Assembly: GCA_031275595.1 (NCBI GenBank)
Contig: JAISOO010000134.1
Location: 1-15,553, forward strand
Direction of reading: 5' to 3'
DNA: 15,553 nucleotides
Source: Spirochaetaceae bacterium
GTDB taxonomy: Bacteria > Spirochaetota > Spirochaetia > Treponematales > Breznakiellaceae
Under the pieces are notes generated by a model. The model was not told where the DNA came from, did not search any database, and worked only from the letters and a program-made list of their open reading frames with translations. The first letter of the stretch is position 1, and each line of letters starts with the position of its first letter. A program made the position numbers and the translations under genes. Below are positions 6,254-12,686 of the stretch, piece by piece.

Positions 6254-8938
6254 CTAAAAATCCACCGCGGAAATACGATCCACCGTATAGGACGCTTTTT
6301 CATCATTTATAGAAAAATTAAATTTTTCTCCCACTTTTTTATTTAAAATCGCCCCGCCCAGGGGGGAAAGATAAGAAATAATCCGGTTTTCAGGGTCCGA
6401 TTCCCAGGGACCGAGGATGGTATATTCCTCTTTTTTACCGGTGGCCTCATTGGACAGAACCACCCTGGTTCCAAAGGACACCCGGCTTGTATTAATCGTA
6501 GCGGGATCAAACAACTGGGCCCGTTCAATCTCATCTTTCAGTTTTGCCACCGTCGAATTGAGGATTTCCTGTTTCTCTTTAGCCGCCTTGTATTCCGCGT
6601 TTTCCCGTAAATCCCCCAAGGAAAGGGCATAGGCAATTTCTTTGGAATTAGCCGGAACCTCCACATCCATGATGTGCTGAAGATACCGCTGTTTTTCCTC
6701 ATACATGGCCGCGGTTACCATGAGTCCCCGGGATACCTTCTTTTCCACATCCCCGAAGAATTTAAAATTCGGATCCTTTTCCAAAATAAGGCCGCGGAGG
6801 TTTAATTTGTCCGCCGGATCCAGATCCTTCACGTCTTCAATAAAGGTGAAAATACGGATAATAGTATCAGGGTCCGCCTGATTAATAAAAGAAGCCAACA
6901 TACCGTCTCTAAAAAGTATAGTATATACTTGCTTATTTATCTTACGATTTTCTGTAGTTTCCCGATGATTTTCAATTTCCCGGTAGGTTATATCCATGAT
7001 ATGGATCAGGGTAATAAACTGTTTTTCCAAGGGAATTGCGGCGTTTTCAAACCACGGTTCGGTTCTGAAGTTTTTAAAGAACCAGACCACCGCTTCCCGG
7101 TAATCCCGGTAATGCTCAAAACAATGTTGGACCAGGGAAACGAGTTTTTCCTCATGCCCTTCTTTTAGAAGGCTCAGGACAATCGAATTTGAGAGGGAGA
7201 AGGGTAAAAGTTTTATATAAACATCCGGCCAGGAAGGTACAAAAAGCTGAATGTGGCGGAGGAATTCCTCCCTTAGCTTATTATCTTTAAGGTTAAAAAA
7301 CAAACCCGGTATATCTTCGATCCCATCGAAAATATCAAGAAAATTGAAGGAAATTCCTGTCCCCAGATGGGGGTACCGGCCGGCAAGGTCCTTGATAAGG
7401 AGATACGAAGCAACTACCTGTTCGTTAACCTGGTTGTAAGACCGGAGGTAGCCCAGGAAATAGGCGGTCATTTCGGTAAAATATTCCGAATCCAGCTCCA
7501 CATCCTTTTGGGCGGCATAGTTCCGGACGGTTAAAACCCGGTCAAAGAAATTTCGTTCCGCCTTAAATTCATTATAGAGTTTTTCTTCAATACTGATGGG
7601 CCGATCCCGGACCGTAAAGACATCGATATTTTCGGGGCTTACCCCAAAGGATGGATCCGATTTCAGGATTTCCCGTATTTTGGTACTCCAGGCGGTCCAT
7701 TCACCCGGGGATAATATCGAAGGGACCAGTTCGGCTTTGATCCGTTTTATATCGCAGGAATTATTAAAACTTTTGATTACCGTCCGTAATGCCCAGGACG
7801 GCTCGTTTTTTACCCGCTCATGGAGTTTTTCTTTTTTCTGGGTTGCTTTTAAAACCCAGATATGGTTTTTCGAGAGGGTCTGGAGGGCATTCACCGCCAT
7901 TTTTAGGGACATGGAATGGGCCCGTTTTTTCGCGAAATCGATGGTGATCTCATCCCCCTGTACATCGGCGATCCGGCCGACTCCCCAGGTCCGGTGGTAG
8001 ACAAAGTTGCCCTTATCAAAGGAAATATGTTTTTCAAAATCCAGAATAGCCTCATGGACATTGCGCCAGTTCTGGGCAAGATTGGAAATACGGATATATT
8101 CTTCCAGATGGCTATGATTCGCGTATTTCTGCTTAAAGCATTCGATAATTTCCTTCCTGGCCAGGGAATCTTTTTCATCGTATTGCAGAATAATCTTAAG
8201 GATATTGATGGCGGTATTGATGTCTCCCCGCTGTTTACAGGAACCGTAGACATCCTCCAGAAGGAGTACGGCCTTTTCCTCATTGATATTTTTGGAGACT
8301 TTTTTTTGAACATGAAGAAAAAAGTCGATATCCTCGGGGCAGTATTCCAGCAGCTTCATCCAAATTTCCCGTACATTGGTGAAAAGCTGCTTGTTGATAT
8401 AACGGTGCAGGGCTTTTTTATAATAATCTACCGCCGCGTCCAGTTGACTGAGTTTTTCATAATATTCCGCCAGGGATTTGGCCAGATCCGCCTCTTCGTA
8501 ATCAACCTTAACCAGCCGCTCCCAAATGCCGTAGACGGCCTCTTCCTCATTTTCGTTTTTATAACAGTCTCCCAGGGTCCGCAGGGCAAATTTTGATTCC
8601 CCGTAATCCAGGATCCGTTCGCAGAGGTATTTTACAATATTCCACTTATGGTTATCCACAAAGATAGTAACCAGGGTAATCAGGGCGGAGTCATCAATGA
8701 TTTGCCGGGACAGGGCTATCATCCCCGAAATATAGAGGGCAATAATACTGTTTTTGGTATGAACCAGATGTTCATCACAGAGTTTTTTAAGTTCATCATA
8801 TACCCGCGTTTCCCCGGCTTCTTTCAGAACGAGATCCAGCTCTTTAAACTGGGTGGTTGAATAATTGCTGAGGGTAGCTCTGGTCCACTTTTCCTCATTC
8901 AGCATTTCCTGCACATTTTTTAGGAGAGCTTCAGACAT
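6254..8938 (-). CDS. greA: Transcription elongation factor GreA fused to a long helical-repeat module
   Basis: This protein has 894 residues against about 158 for ordinary GreA. The start at 8938 has AAGGAG at 8946-8951 with 7-base spacing; a more upstream ATG (8983) lies inside a perfect inverted repeat and lacks a site. Residues 1-300 are helical with TPR-like hairpins (for example LAEYYEKLSQLDAAVDYYKK). Residues about 311-355 (HRTWGVGRI, then ITIDFA) look like a small SH3/Tudor-like barrel of the kind seen in CarD/TRCF proteins. Residues about 360-730 are helical and unassigned. Residues about 735-894 are a full GreA: a coiled coil with GDLRENAEY at 775-783, so D776 and E779 match the acidic tip residues that stimulate RNA polymerase transcript cleavage, then the C-terminal FKBP-like domain (LGPWESDPE, SPLGGAI). 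It should rescue backtracked polymerase through the secondary channel. The fusion is a known spirochaete layout; the role of the first 730 residues is unknown. Confidence 0.93.
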   Translation of the reverse strand: MSEALLKNVQEMLNEEKWTRATLSNYSTTQFKELDLVLKEAGETRVYDELKKLCDEHLVHTKNSIIALYISGMIALSRQIIDDSALITLVTIFVDNHKWNIVKYLCERILDYGESKFALRTLGDCYKNENEEEAVYGIWERLVKVDYEEADLAKSLAEYYEKLSQLDAAVDYYKKALHRYINKQLFTNVREIWMKLLEYCPEDIDFFLHVQKKVSKNINEEKAVLLLEDVYGSCKQRGDINTAINILKIILQYDEKDSLARKEIIECFKQKYANHSHLEEYIRISNLAQNWRNVHEAILDFEKHISFDKGNFVYHRTWGVGRIADVQGDEITIDFAKKRAHSMSLKMAVNALQTLSKNHIWVLKATQKKEKLHERVKNEPSWALRTVIKSFNNSCDIKRIKAELVPSILSPGEWTAWSTKIREILKSDPSFGVSPENIDVFTVRDRPISIEEKLYNEFKAERNFFDRVLTVRNYAAQKDVELDSEYFTEMTAYFLGYLRSYNQVNEQVVASYLLIKDLAGRYPHLGTGISFNFLDIFDGIEDIPGLFFNLKDNKLREEFLRHIQLFVPSWPDVYIKLLPFSLSNSIVLSLLKEGHEEKLVSLVQHCFEHYRDYREAVVWFFKNFRTEPWFENAAIPLEKQFITLIHIMDITYREIENHRETTENRKINKQVYTILFRDGMLASFINQADPDTIIRIFTFIEDVKDLDPADKLNLRGLILEKDPNFKFFGDVEKKVSRGLMVTAAMYEEKQRYLQHIMDVEVPANSKEIAYALSLGDLRENAEYKAAKEKQEILNSTVAKLKDEIERAQLFDPATINTSRVSFGTRVVLSNEATGKKEEYTILGPWESDPENRIISYLSPLGGAILNKKVGEKFNFSINDEKASYTVDRISAVDF

Positions 8939-8945
8939 CTCGTAA

Positions 8946-8951
8946 CTCCTT
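8946..8951 (-). promoter_or_regulatory. Ribosome binding site fixing the greA start
   Basis: AAGGAG on the minus strand lies seven bases before the ATG at 8938. It selects that start over the in-frame ATG at 8983. Confidence 0.75.
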
Positions 8952-8974
8952 GCCCCATGGGCATCATCTAAAAT

Positions 8975-9008
8975 GGGGTACAAATTTATAATACTAAATT
9001 TGTACCCC
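8975..9008. repeat. Perfect 13-bp inverted repeat over the candidate greA promoter
   Basis: The arms are GGGGTACAAATTT (8975-8987) and AAATTTGTACCCC (8996-9008) with an 8-base centre. The repeat covers the -10 element and most of the promoter spacer. This position suits an operator, or a hairpin at the 5' end of the greA message. If transcription came from further upstream, the hairpin followed by ATTTT could act as an attenuator. Confidence 0.85.
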
Positions 9009-9016
9009 GGTGTCTT
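8988..9016 (-). promoter_or_regulatory. Candidate sigma-70 promoter for the greA fusion
   Basis: Read on the minus strand, AAGACA (9011-9016, 4 of 6 matches to TTGACA) is followed after 17 bases by TATTAT (8988-8993, 5 of 6 matches to TATAAT). Initiation would fall near 8981, giving a leader of about 40 bases. The call rests on consensus matching only. Confidence 0.45.
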
Positions 9017-9029
9017 TACCGGCGAGGCT

Positions 9030-9056
9030 GTTTCAAACCCGCCTGGGTTTTGAAAC
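9030..9056. repeat. Hairpin-forming inverted repeat between the TPR gene and greA
   Basis: GTTTCAAACCC and GGGTTTTGAAAC pair around a 4-base GCCT loop, with one unpaired T. It is one of four neighbouring hairpins in the 266-base gap 8939-9204. It has no T-tract of its own and its function is unknown. Confidence 0.6.
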
Positions 9057-9081
9057 CTGCTCCGGTATCATAGCAATTAAA

Positions 9082-9115
9082 GAGCCGATCCCAAAACCCG
9101 GGATGGGATTGGCTC
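9082..9115 (-). terminator. Probable intrinsic terminator after the minus-strand TPR gene
   Basis: On the minus strand, GAGCCAATCCCA and TGGGATCGGCTC form a 12-bp stem with one G-U pair and a 10-base loop, followed by TTTAATT. It lies about 90 bases past the TPR stop and before the greA promoter. Confidence 0.55.
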
Positions 9116-9130
9116 CGGAAAAAGCGGTCG

Positions 9131-9165
9131 AAAGCCCCGTTTTCCGTTGAATTCACCGGGGCTTT
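9131..9165 (-). terminator. Possible first terminator hairpin after the minus-strand TPR gene
   Basis: AAAGCCCCG and CGGGGCTTT form a 9-bp stem with a 17-base loop, about 40 bases past the TPR stop. On the minus strand the stem ends in TTT, and a run of five T follows a few bases later. The long loop and interrupted T-tract make it weaker than the hairpin at 9082-9115. Confidence 0.4.
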
Positions 9166-9204
9166 TCCAAAACTCGATGTTCCGGGGATGCCCCTAAGGC
9201 TACC

Positions 9205-10143
9205 CTAATGCATATACCGTTCATAAATTTCCGGATCGAGGATCTTTATTTTCAGCATGGTCTCCTCAATAATGCCGGGATTCTCCCGGATGTTTTCATA
9301 ATGATCTATTAACCAAAAATACCGGTTGATGAGCCGGGGTATCAGCAGGGAAAGGTTATCGGGGCGGCTGCGGATCTCGTTTTCCAGGGAAAAAATGGAT
9401 TGTTTTATCCTGCTCAATTCAATGGATTTGAGCTCCCGTTTGACGGAAAATACTCCAAAAAGGCGTCCGTAAATGGGGATCCACTCCAAAAGCGCCTGCC
9501 CCGAATATCCCTTTTCTTTTACCCTGTCCGCGAGGCGTATAATCAATTCCGACTCCATGGATCTGAGATTAACCCCCTGGGGATCCGTAAAAAACGCCTC
9601 CCGAAACAGAACCTTGGCGGCCCTGGTCTCTTCCAAAAGGGCATTGACATCCGCCAGTTCCGAGAGGGTTTCTCCATCCTCCCGCCTGAACCGGGCGGCC
9701 TGTTCCATATATTTGAGGGCTTCTTCGTAGTTACCGACCCCCTTGTAACAGCAGCCCACCTGTAACAACAAGCCCGGATCATGCTGGTTTACCCCGTCCC
9801 CCAGCACGTCTTCGAAGGCCTTGAGGGCGGTGGAAAAAACAAAACGCCGTACCGCGTAGAGGCATGCGTCATATCCGTCCCCAATTCGATCCAAAAAACC
9901 ATAAAAAGCTTTCCATTGGGAAAGTATAAACCCCCCCTTATCATAGGGATCATGGAAATCATCCAGACGTTTTATCCGTTCTAGCCACCAGTTAAGGCAT
10001 TTTAACCCGTAAACCACCTCAGGATTATCATAATCCAATCCCAGGGCTTCATCTAAAACCCGCAGGGCCGAAGTTACATCGGAGGCTTTCAGGTTATCAT
10101 AGGCTTTTTGAATGAGCCCCGGCACTGATATTTCCGTATTCAT
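9205..10143 (-). CDS. Cytoplasmic TPR-repeat protein
   Basis: This 312-residue protein has no signal peptide or membrane segment, so it is probably cytoplasmic. TPR-like helix pairs are seen near 8-41 (AYDNLKASDVTSALRVLDEAL), 124-156 (PGLLLQVGCCYKGVGNYEEA) and 158-189. The C-terminal third is helical and unassigned, with many aromatic and charged residues (RLINRYFWLIDHYENI). TPRs bind partner proteins, but no partner is suggested by the sequence. The ATG at 10143 has no convincing ribosome binding site; no better in-frame start is apparent. The gene lies upstream of greA on the same strand but is separated from it by terminator-like hairpins, so it is probably its own unit. It is transcribed divergently from rpe. 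Confidence 0.8.
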   Translation of the reverse strand: MNTEISVPGLIQKAYDNLKASDVTSALRVLDEALGLDYDNPEVVYGLKCLNWWLERIKRLDDFHDPYDKGGFILSQWKAFYGFLDRIGDGYDACLYAVRRFVFSTALKAFEDVLGDGVNQHDPGLLLQVGCCYKGVGNYEEALKYMEQAARFRREDGETLSELADVNALLEETRAAKVLFREAFFTDPQGVNLRSMESELIIRLADRVKEKGYSGQALLEWIPIYGRLFGVFSVKRELKSIELSRIKQSIFSLENEIRSRPDNLSLLIPRLINRYFWLIDHYENIRENPGIIEETMLKIKILDPEIYERYMH

Positions 10144-10188
10144 GGCTTGAATAATTTAACACATTTTGGTAAAAATTATAATTTCTAT

Positions 10189-10216
10189 ACTATACTATTT
10201 TTCTCCTTCTTTACAA
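10189..10216 (-). promoter_or_regulatory. Candidate promoter for the TPR gene, overlapping the rpe promoter region
   Basis: On the minus strand, TTGTAA (10211-10216) and TATAGT (10189-10194) are 16 bases apart. On the plus strand the same stretch holds two overlapping TATACT boxes (10186-10191 and 10191-10196) that could serve rpe, but I find no good -35 for them. The two divergent promoters probably share this 100-base gap. Confidence 0.4.
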
Positions 10217-10244
10217 GGCCCCTTTGAAGGGGTATTATCCTGAT

Positions 10245-10895
10245 ATGAGTTGTATCATCGCTCCCTCGGTGCTGGCGGCGGATTTTTCCAATTTGGCCGC
10301 CGCGGCGGCCGGTATAAATGATTCAGGGGCTGAGTGGACCCATTTGGATGTCATGGATGGTAAATTTGTTCCCAATCTAACCTTTGGCCCCAAAATGGCC
10401 GCGGATCTGCGGCCCCACACTTCCTCGGTGTTTGATGTCCACCTCATGGTGTATCATCCGGAGAATTATATCGATGAATTTGCCCGGGCCGGGGCGGATT
10501 ATATCACCTTTCATGTGGAAGCGGCGGTACATTCCCACCGGATCCTTCAATCCATCCGGGATATGGGGAAAAAGACGGGGATAAGTATCGTCCCTTCTAC
10601 TCCGGTCGTGATGATAGAAGAATTGTTACCCCTGGTCGATCTGGTCCTGGTGATGACCGTTAATCCCGGATTCGGCGGGCAGGTCCTTATTCCGGTATGT
10701 CTTGAGAAGGTAAAAAATCTCGTCTTGCTCAGGGAGAAACGGGGCTTATCCTTCCTTATTTCCGTTGACGGGGGGATCAATGAGGCTACTGCGGCCCCGG
10801 CCCGGGAGGCGGGGGTGGATGTCCTGGTTGCCGGGTCGGCCTTTTTTAACGCCCGGGACAAAAAGGCCCTGGTGGCCCAATTAAAAGGGAGGTAA
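10245..10895 (+). CDS. rpe: Ribulose-phosphate 3-epimerase
   Basis: This 216-residue enzyme interconverts ribulose 5-phosphate and xylulose 5-phosphate in the pentose phosphate pathway. The length is normal. Conserved features are APSVLAADF at 6-14; HLDVMDGKFVPN at 33-44; DVHLMV at 64-69; FHVEA at 89-93; VNPGFGGQ at 139-146; and VDGGI at 174-178. The metal ligands H33, D35, H66 and D175 are all present, and D35 and D175 are the catalytic acids. The ATG at 10245 gives the usual short N-terminus, with GAAGGGG at 10226-10232 twelve bases upstream. A TTG at 10224 is in frame but less likely. CCCC at 10219-10222 can pair with the GGGG of the binding site. It is the first gene of a plus-strand run with a TPR gene and dtd. 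Confidence 0.96.
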   Translation: MSCIIAPSVLAADFSNLAAAAAGINDSGAEWTHLDVMDGKFVPNLTFGPKMAADLRPHTSSVFDVHLMVYHPENYIDEFARAGADYITFHVEAAVHSHRILQSIRDMGKKTGISIVPSTPVVMIEELLPLVDLVLVMTVNPGFGGQVLIPVCLEKVKNLVLLREKRGLSFLISVDGGINEATAAPAREAGVDVLVAGSAFFNARDKKALVAQLKGR

Positions 10896-10899
10896 CGGA

Positions 10900-10965
10900 A
10901 TGGTAAAATTACCCCGTGCCAGACCGCCCGGAGGGATGCCCCCCGTTAAAAATGATGAAATTTGA
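10900..10965 (+). CDS. Possible short leader ORF before the second TPR gene
   Basis: An ATG at 10900 follows GGGAGG (10888-10893) with good spacing and opens 21 codons (MVKLPRARPPGG...) ending at TGA 10963-10965. It ends just past the likely ATG starts of the TPR gene at 10952 and 10955, in another frame. It may serve to deliver ribosomes to that gene. It could instead be chance, or a sign that the true TPR start is unresolved. No similarity is recognised. Confidence 0.3.
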   Translation: MVKLPRARPPGGMPPVKNDEI

Positions 10966-12070
10966 TCCTGTTTTGACCCGGGCGCTCCGGTTTGCCCGGA
11001 GGGGTAAATTCGGGGAAGCTATCCATAATCTGGAAAACGAAGTCGTTCGCTACCATAACTCCTTTATGTATTATTATATGCTGGGGGTACTGTGCCTCCA
11101 TGCCGGTGATTTTGGCGGGGCCCTGACCTATCTTAAACGGGCCCGGGAAATAAAGATACAGGATCCCCAGGTGCTGCTGGGGCTGGCGGTTCTTTTTCTC
11201 CGCAGGGGGGATACGGACCGGGCCTTGGATCTCTACCTGGAAGTGCTTGATAAGGACGGGCATAACCGGATCGCCCAAAAGGCCCTCAATGGGATACGGA
11301 AATATTCGGGGACCGATGCTTTTTCGGTATGGATAGAGTCGGGGAAGCTTGTCCGCTTTTATCCGCCCCTGCCTAAGCTGCCCCCCCGGATAGTCTTGGC
11401 GGTCCCCGCCCTCCTGTTTTTTGCGGTGCTTTGCGGGGGAATACTGCTCAGATTCCACATCATCTCCCTGCCGGTCAAATCTCCCCGGGATGGTTATGCC
11501 GGAAGCGCCCTGGAACGGGAGGAATTACAGACCCCGGTCCAAATCGGCGGCAGTTACCGGTACATCTTAACCAAGGATCAGGTGGTGGATGCCTATAACA
11601 AGGCCCGTTCTTTATTTACCGAGCTCCGGGACGAGGCCGCCCGGGTGGAGCTTAACCGGATCATCGACTCCAATGCCTCCGAGGCCATAAAAAATAAGGC
11701 CCGGCTGCTTTTGTCCTACCTGGAGGTTCCCGGGTTTGACACTTTAAAGGATCGTTTCCCCTACGCGACGGTGGCGGAGGATCCCGGCCTCTACCGGGAT
11801 TGTTACGTGATCTGGCGGGGGATGGCTACCAATCTTGACGCCGGAGAAACCGTCACCGCCTTTGATTTTCTGGTGGGTTATGACACCCGCAAAACCCTGG
11901 AAGGGATAGTACCGGTGGTTTTTAATTTTTCCGTGCCGGTAAATTCTGAAAAGCCCCTGGAAGTATTGGGCCGGGTTATCCCGGTTGTCAGCGGTGATGG
12001 TCAGGGGACAGCGGTACGCCTGGAAGGTATCGCTCTGTATCAGTCGGGAGCCCCCGATGAAAGGCGGTAA
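10952..12070 (+). CDS. Membrane-anchored TPR protein with C-terminal beta domain
   Basis: I start this at the ATG 10952 (372 residues); a GTG at 10916 would add 12 residues (MPDRPEGCPPLK) and cannot be excluded. Neither has its own good ribosome binding site. Residues 4-115 form about three TPRs (AIHNLENEV, YYYMLGVLCLHAGDFGGALTYLKRA, LLGLAVLFLRRGDTDRALDLY). A transmembrane segment lies at about 147-167. The rest (170-372) should be on the other side of the membrane. Its first part is helical (VVDAYNKARSLFTEL). The last roughly 90 residues (YRDCYVIWRG to RLEGIALYQ) are beta-rich and recall an OB-like fold, a loose resemblance only. TPR plus anchor suggests an inner-membrane scaffold. It sits between rpe and dtd, with no functional link evident. 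Confidence 0.8.
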   Translation: MMKFDPVLTRALRFARRGKFGEAIHNLENEVVRYHNSFMYYYMLGVLCLHAGDFGGALTYLKRAREIKIQDPQVLLGLAVLFLRRGDTDRALDLYLEVLDKDGHNRIAQKALNGIRKYSGTDAFSVWIESGKLVRFYPPLPKLPPRIVLAVPALLFFAVLCGGILLRFHIISLPVKSPRDGYAGSALEREELQTPVQIGGSYRYILTKDQVVDAYNKARSLFTELRDEAARVELNRIIDSNASEAIKNKARLLLSYLEVPGFDTLKDRFPYATVAEDPGLYRDCYVIWRGMATNLDAGETVTAFDFLVGYDTRKTLEGIVPVVFNFSVPVNSEKPLEVLGRVIPVVSGDGQGTAVRLEGIALYQSGAPDERR

Positions 12071-12094
12071 TTTCCGCTCCCCCGGAGGGATCCG

Positions 12095-12121
12095 GTGATT
12101 TCGAGGCTTATCCGTTCATGA
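12095..12121 (+). CDS. Possible eight-codon leader ORF coupled to dtd
   Basis: GTG at 12095 follows GGAGGGA (12084-12090) and opens eight codons whose TGA (12119-12121) overlaps the dtd ATG as ATGA. The strong ribosome binding site upstream of dtd is therefore spaced for this mini-ORF, not for dtd itself. Translational coupling is possible, and coincidence is not excluded. Confidence 0.25.
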   Translation: MISRLIRS

Positions 12122-12567
12122 GAGCGGTGGTACAGCGGGTCCGGGATGCCCGGGTTTCCGTGGAGGGGAAGGCGGCCGGGAAAATCGCCTGGGGGATCTT
12201 AGTATACCTGGGGGTCGCCCGGGGGGATTCCGAGGCCGATGCCGGCTATCTCGCGGAAAAAATCGCCGGTTTACGGATATTCCCCGATTCCGCGGGGCTG
12301 ATGAACCGTTCCGTTCTGGAAAGCGGGGGGGCGGTCCTGGCGGTTTCCCAGTTTACCCTTTTGGCGGACGCCCGGAAAGGCCGGCGGCCGTCCTATTCCA
12401 ATGCCGCCGGGGGCGCGGAGGCCGAAGGGCTCTACGAATATTTTATGGAGAAAATTCGGGAACAGGGACTGATCTGCGAAAGCGGGATATTTCAGGCCGA
12501 CATGGACGTTTCCTACACCAACGACGGTCCCGTGACCATACTGCTGGACTCCAAGAAGTTATTTTAG
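12118..12567 (+). CDS. dtd: D-aminoacyl-tRNA deacylase
   Basis: This 149-residue enzyme hydrolyses D-aminoacyl-tRNAs (for example D-Tyr-tRNA), keeping D-amino acids out of proteins. It acts as a cytoplasmic homodimer, and the length is typical. The N-terminus MRAVVQRV is canonical and fixes the start. The two family motifs are intact: SQFTLLADARKGRRPS at 77-92 (SQFTL) and NDGPVT at 135-140, with the Gly137-Pro138 pair that excludes L-substrates across the dimer interface. It follows the TPR gene by 47 bases. The nearest in-place ribosome binding site is a weak GAGG at 12103-12106; a stronger one serves a mini-ORF that ends on this start codon. It is the last gene of the rpe run and converges with prs. 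Confidence 0.96.
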   Translation: MRAVVQRVRDARVSVEGKAAGKIAWGILVYLGVARGDSEADAGYLAEKIAGLRIFPDSAGLMNRSVLESGGAVLAVSQFTLLADARKGRRPSYSNAAGGAEAEGLYEYFMEKIREQGLICESGIFQADMDVSYTNDGPVTILLDSKKLF

Positions 12568-12686
12568 GAATTTTCCCCACACCCCGTCGGAATTGTTTCG
12601 CCCGGGAATTCCAAAACCGGTTAATCGGTTTCACCGCTGACGTTTAACCGCCCCGATCGAAAAGTCCGCTGAATTTTGAAAGCGGC
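12568..12686. terminator. Convergent gap between dtd and prs with weak terminator hairpins
   Basis: The 119-base gap has AAACCG-GTTAAT-CGGTTT (12614-12631), GGAATT/AATTCC (12589-12612) and CCGCT/AGCGG (12666-12685). The first is the best candidate for a two-way terminator. Its tracts of three to four T are short on both strands, so the call is tentative. No ORF or promoter was seen here. Confidence 0.35.

Noticed and set aside
7916..8596. Plus-strand 226-codon open frame opposite greA
   Set aside because: The minus-strand greA fusion explains this DNA with a domain-bearing protein. The antisense product matches nothing and no convincing start signal was seen.
8975..9165. CRISPR array or attachment site in the hairpin-rich gap
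   Set aside because: The hairpins differ from each other in sequence and spacing. There is no repeated unit, tRNA or integrase nearby.
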